Below are positions 8,952 to 16,841 of a DNA stretch of 64,000 nt, one piece after another; the first letter of the stretch is position 1, and each line of letters starts with the position of its first letter. Under the pieces are notes generated by a model. It was given only the letters and a program-made list of their open reading frames with translations. It did not search any database and was not told the DNA's origin. Both the position numbers and the translations under genes were made by a program. Source of the stretch: PNNG01 sp046291695 (GTDB lineage: Bacteria; Bacteroidota; Bacteroidia; UBA7662). Where the stretch lies: contig JBKBSO010000006.1 of NCBI GenBank assembly GCA_046291695.1, forward strand, positions 62,001 through 126,000, written 5' to 3'.

Positions 8952-10109
8952 TTAATAGATGAATTTTATCCAATGTGGAAGACCTGCCTGCTGTACTTCC
9001 AGAAAATACAATCCAGGTTGGAGTGGAGGCAAATTCAACCGACCTTCTTCACCGAGCGTGCTGGTTACGACGCACTTTCCTTCACTGCTAATCACCCTAA
9101 CTATAGCCGGTATTGGTAAGTCGCCAAATAGTTGTATGAATTGCTTATTGTGGCTCAAATGTAGTTTCAGTTTGTTTTTGGCAGCTATTGGTTCAACATG
9201 TACTACTTGGCTTAGGCTTACTTCATAGAGGGCACCCCGAACATTGTTTGAAGGACTTCCTTCATCGGTCATAAAAAGCGTGTTCCCATTAAGAAAGGCG
9301 ATAGCCTCTACTTGATCTACCCTAGCTGAAAAGAAGTACCGATTGAGCTGACCTTGAAAAAAAAGAGCAGCAGGATAGTTGTAAAAACAAAGCAACTGTG
9401 ACCGTGTAAGCAAAGCTAGTGTTCCGGTCGCTGTATCGATATCAGCAGCTGTAACACGACCTCTTTGGGCATCACCATCTACAAAGAAACTGTCGACAAG
9501 CCGAGCTACATAATTACCGCTATCTGCAGGAAGCACATACATTTTGGTATAACCTGTAAAGGGAACCGACCGATCTTTAGTGAACAAATAAAGGCTGTCG
9601 TTGTACCAGCTCATGGCTTCGATGTCAAAATTATGCTCACTGGCAGGTGGCGGAAAGGCAATCTGATCTTCGAAACTGAATGCAAGCCGGATAGCCTGAA
9701 CGGTATCAGCCTGATGCAAATCAGGATTGTTAATTCGATACAGCCTTAAATCTCTTCGGCCTTGCCCGTTATTACCCGCATCATTAATCCAAATATTTCC
9801 CTCGTTGTCACGTGCTATATCTTCCCAATCGATATTACTTGCATTTTGAATTACTAAGGTACGGAGGAGGATTCCGGTGGTATCTACCAGAAAGAGGAAG
9901 TTCGGATCCCCTGAATCGCTGTGGGTCCATATTTTGTCGGGTCCTGCCATTACCAGTCCTGAACTTTCGCTTATGGTGGCAGGCAAGTCACATATTTTGC
10001 GGGTATTTGCCGACAAAGATTGGGCACTCAGGTCGTTGGGAATTGCACAATGCATTACCAACACTGCTATGCAACCAATGACACAAGGGGCTATTAATTT
10101 AAACTCCAT
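8952..10109 (-). CDS. Secreted propeller-like protein with T9SS sorting domain
   Basis: A 385-residue protein with a signal peptide (to about residue 30, DLSAQ). Its body repeats the motif set of the lipoprotein at 7087-8061: SESSGLVM, WTHSDSGDPNFLFLVDT, NIDWEDIARD, WINDAGNNGQGRRDL and YRINNP. The last ~70 residues (VRVISSEGKCV ... LNLPPLQPGLYFLEVQ) form a type A T9SS C-terminal domain, so it should cross the outer membrane and stay at the surface or be released. The pair of paralogues, one lipid-anchored and one T9SS-sorted, converge. The function is unknown; a phytase-like or ligand-binding propeller is possible. Confidence 0.78.
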   Translation of the reverse strand: MEFKLIAPCVIGCIAVLVMHCAIPNDLSAQSLSANTRKICDLPATISESSGLVMAGPDKIWTHSDSGDPNFLFLVDTTGILLRTLVIQNASNIDWEDIARDNEGNIWINDAGNNGQGRRDLRLYRINNPDLHQADTVQAIRLAFSFEDQIAFPPPASEHNFDIEAMSWYNDSLYLFTKDRSVPFTGYTKMYVLPADSGNYVARLVDSFFVDGDAQRGRVTAADIDTATGTLALLTRSQLLCFYNYPAALFFQGQLNRYFFSARVDQVEAIAFLNGNTLFMTDEGSPSNNVRGALYEVSLSQVVHVEPIAAKNKLKLHLSHNKQFIQLFGDLPIPAIVRVISSEGKCVVTSTLGEEGRLNLPPLQPGLYFLEVQQAGLPHWIKFIY

Positions 10110-10113
10110 GAAT

Positions 10114-10121
10114 CAAATCTA
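10114..10121 (-). promoter_or_regulatory. Candidate -7 box next to the start codon
   Basis: On the minus strand TAGATTTG matches TAnnTTTG exactly and ends 4 bases before the ATG at 10109. No good -33 TTTG was found. If used, the mRNA would have almost no leader. The same spacing is seen before cysS. Confidence 0.35.
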
Positions 10122-10262
10122 AGGAAACATGCCAAGGGAGCGGGATGTAACACTAGGAGTTAATTTAAAATTAACCTACCTTTTGTATTTGTAACAATTA
10201 TGTAATCTTTAGACAACACCATGACCCCTCAAAAAAACGTGCTTTGCATCAAAAATAGTTTT

Positions 10263-12689
10263 ATGAGAGCAGTATTCTTTTTATTGATTTTATTTGGGTT
10301 GCACCAGCAAAGTACGGCGCAGCAACTCATTCATTATTGGCATTTTAACACAGTAAGTGGCACGGTTGATTCGGTAGCGGCTGATGTATTTGCGGGTGCA
10401 CAAGCGCCTTTAATCATTTACCGCCCAGCTTTTTCGTCGGTTCAGCCTATTAATCGCGGTTACATGGATAATGTTGCTGGCGATACAACCAATGCTCGCT
10501 TAGCGGAGCCTGCAGGTCAGGGAATTCGACCGCGCAACCCATCGGATAGCATGGAGTTATTTATTCAGTTACCGAGCACAGGCTTCCAAAACCTTCAAAT
10601 CAGCTATGCGCTACAACGTTCGGGCTCAGGTATGCTTAAGCAAGTATTGTATTATTCTGCCGATGGAATTAATTATACGGCTCATCCCGATACGGTTTTT
10701 GTGACTACGGCCTGGAACTTGGTTCAGTTTAATTTGGGCATGATAACGGCCCTGGCAAACAACCCTGATATGTCGGTCAAGATCCGGTTTTTCGAACAAA
10801 ACGTTGCATCCAACGGCAATAATCGTATCGATAATTTTGTATTGGAAGGCAGTCCGGTATCCACATCCACCGCACAGCTTATCCATTACTGGCATTTTAA
10901 CGGGGTTTCGGGCAATGTAGATAGTGTAGCTTCAAACGTTTACCCCGGTACACAGCCCGGATTTTTATATTATCAACCGATGTTCCCCGGGGTTGTGAAC
11001 CCTGGTATTATGGATAACGTAACAGGTGACACTATCAATGCTCGTATGAGTGAACCTGCAGGTCAGGGTATTCGTCCTCGTAACCCTTCTGACAGCATGG
11101 AGTTGTATATTCCGGTGCCCACTTCCGGCTTCGATAATATTCGCCTTAGTTATGCCGTACAGCGTTCTGGTTCCGGCATGCTTAAACAAGTTCTTTTTTA
11201 TACAACCGATGGTACCAACTATGTGCCTCATCCCGATACTGTTTTTGTAGGAACGGCCTGGGCATTGGTTAATTTTGATTTATCCGCCTTAAGCGCAGTT
11301 TCGAATAATCCACAATTCGCCCTTAAACTTAGGTTTTACGAACAAAATATAGCCTCCAATGGCAATAACCGGCTCGATAATTTTGTGGTAGAAGGCAACC
11401 CATTGGGAGGTCAGGTAACGGGTGTGAGTATAAGCCCTACAGCTTTGCAACTCGTTGTGGCTGATAGTGCCCAATTGAACGCTACCGTATTGCCAACCAG
11501 CGCGAGCAACCAAAATGTAAGTTGGACCAGCTCGGATGCCACAGTAGCTTCGGTTGATAGCAATGGTGTGGTACGGGCCCTGGCGGCGGGCACCAGTTGG
11601 ATTATCGTCACAACCAATGATGGTGGCTTTAGCGATAGCTGTCAACTATCTGTAGCTAATCCGGCACGGTTAACGATTCAAATCAATGATCAGTCCAATA
11701 CGGCATTGGTAGGTGCTGAGGTGATTATCGGCAATGATACTTTACTAACTTCAGCCACGGGTATTGTTGTATTTAGTTTGTTGCCGGCATCCTATCAAGT
11801 AAGTGTTAGAGCGCCTGGTTATTTCCCGCTTGATACGAGCTGGAATTTAACTGCGGATACTGCGATTATTTTAACCATGACCGAGCTTTCTGCGGTGGTG
11901 CATTATTGGCACTTTAATAATTTGGCCATTGGTACTGTTTTGCAAGTGCCTGCCGATTTTAGCCTCTTCCCTAATCCTCCAGCCATAACATACGTTGGAA
12001 CAGGCTCTGGTTATATGGATGATTTTTCACCAGGATCAATTCGAAATGCACAATTTAACGAGCCGGCAGGTGCTGCTTTACGTGTACGTAATCGCTCGCA
12101 CGAAAAGGCATTGATTATTCCTCTTCCGTCAACGGGCTGCTCCGATATCAGACTTTCTTTTGATATTCATCGCAGTGGTCAAGGAATGCTCACCAATGTG
12201 TTTGAGTATACCCTCGATGGTGGCACTACGTATCAAACAGCGGGTATTAATCCCCAAACCATTCCGGTGACCGAAACCTATACCACACATGTTATCGATT
12301 TTTCGGGAGTTACAGGCGCTAATGATAATCCTAACTTTGGCGTGCGCATCACTTGGATTGGGAATACAGAGCAGGAAAACGGAAATAATCGCTACGATAA
12401 CATCACCATGATGGCTACCACCAGTAGCACTACCTCTGTAACAGAAAGTCAAGGGATACTTCCCATTTTGTATCCTAATCCCACTACCGGTACTTTCCGC
12501 TTGAAAAATGTGGCGTCAGCTACTGAATATCGGATAATCAACCTACAGGGACAGCTGGTGATGCAGGGCATTACGGGCAGTAGTGACGAATTAATTGCCG
12601 CAGATGAACGGCTCGAAAACGGAATTTATTTCCTCATGTTGTCATCAGCCAACAGCACCAAAGTGCTCCGGTTTGTAGTCCAAAAATAG
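10263..12689 (+). CDS. Large secreted repeat protein with Ig-like domain and T9SS sorting domain
   Basis: I chose the ATG at 10263 because a clean signal peptide (MRAVFFLLILFGLHQQSTAQ) starts there; an ATG at 10221 would add 14 residues. The protein has 808 residues. Two very similar ~180-residue units begin QLIHYWHFN and share PAGQGIRPRNPSDSMEL and LQRSGSGMLKQ or VQRSGSGMLKQ. A bacterial Ig-like (BIG2) domain follows (ISPTALQLVVADSAQLNATV), then a carboxypeptidase-regulatory-like segment, a third diverged HYWHFN unit and a C-terminal T9SS domain (ILYPNPTTGTF). It is probably a surface adhesin or matrix protein. No enzyme signature was seen. Confidence 0.85.
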   Translation: MRAVFFLLILFGLHQQSTAQQLIHYWHFNTVSGTVDSVAADVFAGAQAPLIIYRPAFSSVQPINRGYMDNVAGDTTNARLAEPAGQGIRPRNPSDSMELFIQLPSTGFQNLQISYALQRSGSGMLKQVLYYSADGINYTAHPDTVFVTTAWNLVQFNLGMITALANNPDMSVKIRFFEQNVASNGNNRIDNFVLEGSPVSTSTAQLIHYWHFNGVSGNVDSVASNVYPGTQPGFLYYQPMFPGVVNPGIMDNVTGDTINARMSEPAGQGIRPRNPSDSMELYIPVPTSGFDNIRLSYAVQRSGSGMLKQVLFYTTDGTNYVPHPDTVFVGTAWALVNFDLSALSAVSNNPQFALKLRFYEQNIASNGNNRLDNFVVEGNPLGGQVTGVSISPTALQLVVADSAQLNATVLPTSASNQNVSWTSSDATVASVDSNGVVRALAAGTSWIIVTTNDGGFSDSCQLSVANPARLTIQINDQSNTALVGAEVIIGNDTLLTSATGIVVFSLLPASYQVSVRAPGYFPLDTSWNLTADTAIILTMTELSAVVHYWHFNNLAIGTVLQVPADFSLFPNPPAITYVGTGSGYMDDFSPGSIRNAQFNEPAGAALRVRNRSHEKALIIPLPSTGCSDIRLSFDIHRSGQGMLTNVFEYTLDGGTTYQTAGINPQTIPVTETYTTHVIDFSGVTGANDNPNFGVRITWIGNTEQENGNNRYDNITMMATTSSTTSVTESQGILPILYPNPTTGTFRLKNVASATEYRIINLQGQLVMQGITGSSDELIAADERLENGIYFLMLSSANSTKVLRFVVQK

Positions 12690-12710
12690 ATAGAGTTTCA
12701 GCTTTTAAAG

Positions 12711-12748
12711 TCCGTTCAGAACCCTAAGGTGCTGAACGGATTTTTTTT
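12711..12748 (+). terminator. Rho-independent terminator
   Basis: TCCGTTCAG (12711-12719) pairs perfectly with CTGAACGGA (12732-12740) and is followed by eight Ts. It ends the T9SS repeat-protein gene. The mirror A-run is weak, so it mainly serves the plus strand. Confidence 0.85.
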
Positions 12749-12766
12749 AAGCATACCAAAAGCTTT

Positions 12767-12958
12767 TCAAATCGCTTCCAAAATTGCAGCAACTGTCGAC
12801 CTTGCTTTGTAGTTGTGGGCTTCAATGTCTTCGATAGTGGTGTGCGAAAAGAATTGAATGTGCGTTTTGGTGCTGTTTAGCTTATCGGATGGCGCGAATG
12901 CATTCGTCAGCGACAAAAACCCGAAAGCCAGCAGGCCTAGTTTCAATGGTTTGAACAC
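12767..12958 (-). pseudogene. Truncated YceI-family gene remnant
   Basis: A 63-codon frame starting with GTG at 12956-12958, two bases after the OB-fold gene. A signal-peptide-like N-terminus ends at NAFA. It is followed by KTHIQFFSHTTIEDIEAHNY, which matches the opening strands of YceI-like lipocalin-fold proteins in Bacteroidota. YceI proteins are about 170-190 residues, and here the frame stops just after this segment, so about two thirds is missing. An intact YceI gene lies nearby at 15107-15637. It could still be expressed as a short secreted peptide but is most simply a deletion remnant. Confidence 0.6.
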
Positions 12959-12960
12959 GA

Positions 12961-13428
12961 TTACGGTTTTAAAATAATGCCTTCTGAAATGGTAATAGGG
13001 CTGTAGGCACCAAAGTCTGCATCGAATTCGGCTCCCGAGGTAATGGCTCCTTTAATACGTACCGGGCTACCTACTTGGGTGCGTGTAACTGTTTCGCCGG
13101 CTTGCAGGCTTACGAGGATGTAAATTTCGCTATGTGCCGTACCCATACGTAACTGGGTATTGCCGGCATAGTCGGTACTCAAGTCGAGCAAGATGCCGCT
13201 CACGTCAAGCACATGGCTATTTCCGTCTTCTGATAAAAAGTATTGATTTGCAGCCACTGCATCGGCTTGATAGCGGGCAATAAGGGCGGCTGCATCTATT
13301 TTTAAATCGGTTTTAGCTTTTTTTACATCCCAATGCGGCATGTTTATAAGGTAAAGAGCCGCTCCAACCCCAATGATTCCCGCGCCGAGCAACCGCAAGA
13401 GCAGGGTTTTGATTTTTCGATTTTCCAT
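12961..13428 (-). CDS. OB-fold (tRNA_anti-like) membrane-anchored protein
   Basis: A 155-residue protein with one N-terminal membrane segment (about residues 8-28) and a C-terminal domain containing HVLDVSGILLDLS, TQLRMG and VGSPVRIKGAITSG. This is the pattern of the putative OB-fold (tRNA_anti-like) family that accompanies YceI genes in Bacteroidota. It is likely in the periplasm, anchored to the inner membrane, with no known enzymatic role. It lies downstream of the anti-sigma and sigma genes and upstream of the YceI remnant on the same strand, so it probably shares their transcript. Confidence 0.7.
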   Translation of the reverse strand: MENRKIKTLLLRLLGAGIIGVGAALYLINMPHWDVKKAKTDLKIDAAALIARYQADAVAANQYFLSEDGNSHVLDVSGILLDLSTDYAGNTQLRMGTAHSEIYILVSLQAGETVTRTQVGSPVRIKGAITSGAEFDADFGAYSPITISEGIILKP

Positions 13429-13476
13429 CGGCTTCGTTTACTGAATGAGTCAACGAAGCTGGACATTCCTGACAAA

Positions 13477-13740
13477 TTATTTTGATTTTTTTTCGAGCGC
13501 GTTCAAAATTCGTAGCTTACTCGCCTCATCCAGCTTAAACACCGAAGGGGCGTCGGTCGACTGTAGGGCACGGTCAATGAGCCTGCTTTGATTTTCGTAA
13601 TTTTTGCAATAAGCACATAGGCGTTGGTGCCAACGCAAACGCCATTTCTGGTGCCAGCTGATGCCTGTAGTGAGCATGCGCTCCACCAAACGCGTGGCTT
13701 CGAGGCAGTGGATGGGGCCTATGTATTGCTTTAAATTCAT
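13477..13740 (-). CDS. Probable zinc-binding anti-sigma factor
   Basis: An 87-residue protein with the ZAS-type motif H-x3-C-x2-C (H38, C42, C45) and an additional upstream His/Cys pair (H11, C12), in a short helical context. There is no transmembrane helix, so it would be a soluble anti-sigma factor. Its start overlaps the sigma-factor stop by 4 bases (ATGA), the usual arrangement for an ECF sigma and its regulator. It presumably holds the sigma factor inactive until a signal, possibly redox, releases it. Confidence 0.7.
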   Translation of the reverse strand: MNLKQYIGPIHCLEATRLVERMLTTGISWHQKWRLRWHQRLCAYCKNYENQSRLIDRALQSTDAPSVFKLDEASKLRILNALEKKSK

Positions 13741-14297
13741 TGTTTCTTAAACCAGTTTGCTTGCAAACATTGTTGCATTTGCACTTTAGCCCGGTGGTTG
13801 ATTTGCCAATAGTTGGTCGTGCTGATATTTAAATCCTGACAAAGCTCGGCCGTATCTTTATTTTCGAGGTATTTGCTTTCGAGTACGGCGCGCCAAAGTT
13901 CGGGAAGTTTTGTTAAACAGGCGTACAACACTTTGATGAAGGCTGGCTGGTCGAGCAACTCAGGCTCGGGGGGCAGGGGAGCGCTGTGTGCCTGCCAATG
14001 GCCTTCGGCACTGAATGTATCGTGGTACGAATCGGAAGCCGCTGAAGTCGATTGGGGCATTTCTCGATATTGCTTACGAAAATGGTCCATGATTTTATTC
14101 CGCAAAATGCCAAACAGCCAAGTGCGGGGCTTGCTGGCAGCTTTGAAGCGGTGTAAATTGTTCAGCGCAGCTTCAAAGGTATCTTGCACCAAATCGGCTG
14201 CCAGATCAGCATCTCCGGTTTTTAAGCGGGCGTACTGATACAAAGCATCCCCATGCTCATCGAGCCATTGGGCCAATTGCGAAGCGGTGTTGTTCAT
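13737..14297 (-). CDS. ECF-family RNA polymerase sigma factor
   Basis: A 186-residue protein. Sigma region 2 is visible at about residues 15-75 (YQYARLKTGDADLAADLVQD, TFEAALNNLHRF, PRTWLFGILRNKIMDHFRK), and region 4 at about 120-175 (LTKLPELWRAVLESKYLENK, ELCQDLNISTTNYWQI). It redirects RNA polymerase to a small regulon. The anti-sigma gene overlaps by 4 bases downstream. The divergent operon at 14442 is a natural first candidate for control, but no promoter motif was established. Confidence 0.88.
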   Translation of the reverse strand: MNNTASQLAQWLDEHGDALYQYARLKTGDADLAADLVQDTFEAALNNLHRFKAASKPRTWLFGILRNKIMDHFRKQYREMPQSTSAASDSYHDTFSAEGHWQAHSAPLPPEPELLDQPAFIKVLYACLTKLPELWRAVLESKYLENKDTAELCQDLNISTTNYWQINHRAKVQMQQCLQANWFKKQ

Positions 14298-14441
14298 GCA
14301 ACGGCCAAACTACGCAGCATGGGCTTAACGAAAAAAAAAATAATTTTTCTTGTCAGGTTTTTCCAGAAGAAACGACTGATGGCTGTAGCAGTTAACGGCT
14401 ATGGAATTCATTTAATTTTTAAAACTGCATAAACCACTGTC

Positions 14442-15107
14442 ATGAAAAGAATCGTAATCTTAGCCATCCTCCTTGGGAGCTTTGGCGAAACACAAGCCCA
14501 AAAAGCGCAACTTGAGTCGGAAGTATCGCTCTCCGCCGGATCTGACGAATTTGCGTTGTCGCTCGGCGGCTTGCGTACCCACCGGCTCTTTAAATCCGAA
14601 AAATGGTTGTTGGGTTACGGACTTCGCTACAACCTGTTTGCCGCCAGCAATGTCGACTACATCACCGCGCCAGCCAGGCTTACGCTAAACGACAAGCTCG
14701 ACACCTTCAACATGGCGGCACCCCAGTTGCACATGCTCAATGCCTATGTGATGCTAGGCTATCAATTCCACCCGCGTTGGTCGTTTGAGTTCGACATCGA
14801 TTTGCTGGGTCTCAGCTTTGGCGGACAAAAGGCCGGCCTATTCAATTCGAGCGAATTTCCAGCTTTCAATGGTACCCACAGCGCCAATCCCACGCCGCTG
14901 AATGTGTTGCTGGTGGGCGATAACGACCTCGGAAGTCTGAGTTCAAACTTTCGCTTGCACTACCGGTTAAACGATAGCTGGGGTGTACGTGCCGGTTTTA
15001 ACTATTTCTTCACCGAATATACCACCACTATGCTTTTATCTGAGCAAAACGATCGTTTTCGTCGAAAAAGCGGTATGTTCAGCCTGGCAGTAAACAGGAG
15101 GTTTTGA
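14442..15107 (+). CDS. Outer-membrane beta-barrel protein
   Basis: A 221-residue protein with a signal peptide ending TQAQ (residue 19). Alternating hydrophobic/polar strands follow (LLGYGLRYNLFAA, YVMLGYQFHPRWSFEFDIDL, SSNFRLHYRLNDSWGVRAGF), and it ends in an aromatic residue (NRRF), as do many outer-membrane barrels. It is the first gene of a run whose members overlap by 1-14 bases: YceI, DinB-like, NRDE and ATP-grasp. It is divergent from the ECF sigma gene. The ligand or role is unknown. Confidence 0.72.
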   Translation: MKRIVILAILLGSFGETQAQKAQLESEVSLSAGSDEFALSLGGLRTHRLFKSEKWLLGYGLRYNLFAASNVDYITAPARLTLNDKLDTFNMAAPQLHMLNAYVMLGYQFHPRWSFEFDIDLLGLSFGGQKAGLFNSSEFPAFNGTHSANPTPLNVLLVGDNDLGSLSSNFRLHYRLNDSWGVRAGFNYFFTEYTTTMLLSEQNDRFRRKSGMFSLAVNRRF

Positions 15108-15637
15108 TGTTGAAAACAAGGTTATTAGTGTTTTTGCTACTTTTTTCGATAAGCCAGGGGCTTCTCGCCCAACAGCAAGCCTGGGAGGCTGCCGAAACAA
15201 GCATTTTTTTTTACATTCGCAATGCAGGTTTAGAGGTGGAAGGCAAATTTGAGCAGGTGGCGGGGCAGTTTATTACCCGGCAAGCCGACGGTTTACCTGT
15301 GCTCATTACCGGAAAGGCCAGGCTCAGCGACATCAATACAGGCATTGGCCTACGCGACAGCCATTTACAAGGTAAAGATTACTTTCATGCCACTAAATTC
15401 CCTGAGATTGAAATGCAAATGGTGGAGGTGAATGCAAAAACCATTAGGTTCAATGTACGCATCAAGGGCAAATCTAAAGTGTACGAAATGCCGTATGTGT
15501 TTAAAAGCAACGGGAAATCAGGCGAATTTGAGGCCGTATTCACACTCAATCGCCGCGATTTTGAGGTTGGTGGCCGGAGTCTCATCATGGCCGACGAGGT
15601 AAAGGTGAAAATGGTATTAAAGCTCAAAGCCCTATGA
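15107..15637 (+). CDS. YceI-family lipocalin-fold secreted protein
   Basis: A 176-residue protein. The ATG at 15107 overlaps the previous stop (TGATG), and an AGGAGG sequence lies 7 bases upstream, unusual in this phylum. A signal peptide ends at LLAQ. The body reads like YceI: TSIFFYIRNAGLEVEGKF, DINTGIGLRDSHLQGKDYF, HATKFPEIEMQM and ALNRRDF-like FTLNRRDFEVGG. YceI proteins bind isoprenoid or other amphiphilic lipids in the periplasm, and members near quinone genes may carry lipid intermediates. The exact ligand here is unknown. Confidence 0.86.
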   Translation: MLKTRLLVFLLLFSISQGLLAQQQAWEAAETSIFFYIRNAGLEVEGKFEQVAGQFITRQADGLPVLITGKARLSDINTGIGLRDSHLQGKDYFHATKFPEIEMQMVEVNAKTIRFNVRIKGKSKVYEMPYVFKSNGKSGEFEAVFTLNRRDFEVGGRSLIMADEVKVKMVLKLKAL

Positions 15638-16140
15638 ATCAGCTGAGTATTGTAAGTATTGAATGTTTACGTCAATTGCAGCAATGGCTCGAATCGCTCG
15701 ATGCGCCGACCTACTCGGCCTTGCCTCTGGGTTTGTTGGGAGCTAGCATGGGCAAACATTGCCGCCACATCATTGAGTTTTACCAGCAGTTGTTTGAAAC
15801 CCCTCCTGGAGAAGCGGTTAACTACGATAAGCGCGAACGAAATCTTTTGCTCGAACAAGCGCCTAATGAGGCGGCTATGGCATTGGAATCGATTATTCAG
15901 CGAATTTTAGATGGGGTAAACGACCAGGCTTTGACCTTAGAAGGAGAACTTACGAAACATACGACTCCTTTTGCTACCAGCCTAGGACGTGAGTTGCTGT
16001 ATGCGTACGAACATGCCGTGCATCATATGGCACTGATGCGGGTCGCCAGTCATGCTGCCTTTCCCCACCTAACTTTTCCTCCCAATTTTGGCGTGGCCTA
16101 TGCTACCTTGCAGCACCGAAAAAAGACATGTGCACAGTAA
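15634..16140 (+). CDS. DinB-like (YfiT/DinB four-helix) metal-binding protein
   Basis: A 168-residue protein, overlapping the YceI stop by 4 bases. It has the DinB-superfamily arrangement: GKHCRHIIEFY (H42, H45) in one helix and a late helix YEHAVHHMALMR supplying further histidines. Members of this superfamily are metal-dependent, thiol-linked transferases or hydrolases, often of unknown substrate. The operon context suggests a stress or detoxification role. The next gene starts 13 bases before its stop. Confidence 0.75.
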   Translation: MNQLSIVSIECLRQLQQWLESLDAPTYSALPLGLLGASMGKHCRHIIEFYQQLFETPPGEAVNYDKRERNLLLEQAPNEAAMALESIIQRILDGVNDQALTLEGELTKHTTPFATSLGRELLYAYEHAVHHMALMRVASHAAFPHLTFPPNFGVAYATLQHRKKTCAQ

Positions 16141-16841
16141 GTTTTCTGCCTGGTCCTGAAGCGGGCGCTTTTACCTTTACCTCAAATCGCGATGAAACTC
16201 CCGGCAGAATGGCAATGCCCCCGGCTAGTTTTGTGCATGAGGGAGCTACCTGGCATGGCCCGCGTGATCCGCAAGCCGGGGGTACCTGGTTTGGTACCGA
16301 TGGACGTGCTTTTAGCCTGTGCGTGCTTAACGGTGCCTTTGTAAAACACCAACATCGGCCTCCTTACAAAAGGAGTAGAGGCTTATTGATTCCTCATTTT
16401 TTGGCCAAACCAGATGTTTTCAAGTTTGCCGCTACTTACGATTTCGAGGGAATGGAGCCTTTTACCCTGCTGCTGATTGAACACGCAACCACCATTTTGA
16501 AACTTTTTGAAATGCGATGGGACGAGAAAGAGTTGCATTTGCGAGCCTTGCCCGTGCATGAACCTCAACTTTGGCAATCGAGTACCCTATACACGTTTGA
16601 GCAGGCAGCCGAACGCGAGCAATGGTTCACGAACTGGCTCAATAGTCATCACCCCCCACACGAACATATCATGCAATTTCACCAAAACAGGCAATGGGGT
16701 ACCCCCGAAACAGCTATTTGTATGTAGCGTGAGCGGGTACGCACAACCAGTATCAGTTCGCTGCAATGGCGCAATCAAACCGCACAACTGAGTTACTACG
16801 ATGTGTTGAACAATCATTATTTTTTTCATGAGCTTTTTTGA
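16128..16841 (+). pseudogene. NRDE-family (TANGO2-like) gene interrupted by an in-frame TAG
   Basis: The first 199 codons give an NRDE protein: MCTVSFLP (Cys2 as possible nucleophile), FTSNRDETPGR, DPQAGGTWFGT, FSLCVLNGAF and PFTLLLIEHA. A TAG at 16725-16727 then stops the frame. The same frame continues for 37 codons with RERVRTTSISSLQ and QLSYYDVLNNHYFF, which is the normal C-terminal strand pair of this family, and ends with TGA at 16839-16841. The next gene starts at 16828 inside this tail, as expected for a once-intact operon gene. It is either a nonsense mutation (CAG or AAG to TAG would suffice), a sequencing error, or a truncated but partly functional protein. Confidence 0.75.

Noticed and set aside
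16725..16727. TAG as a recoded sense codon
   Set aside because: TAG ends several intact genes here, and other broken genes carry TAA, so no single reassignment explains them.
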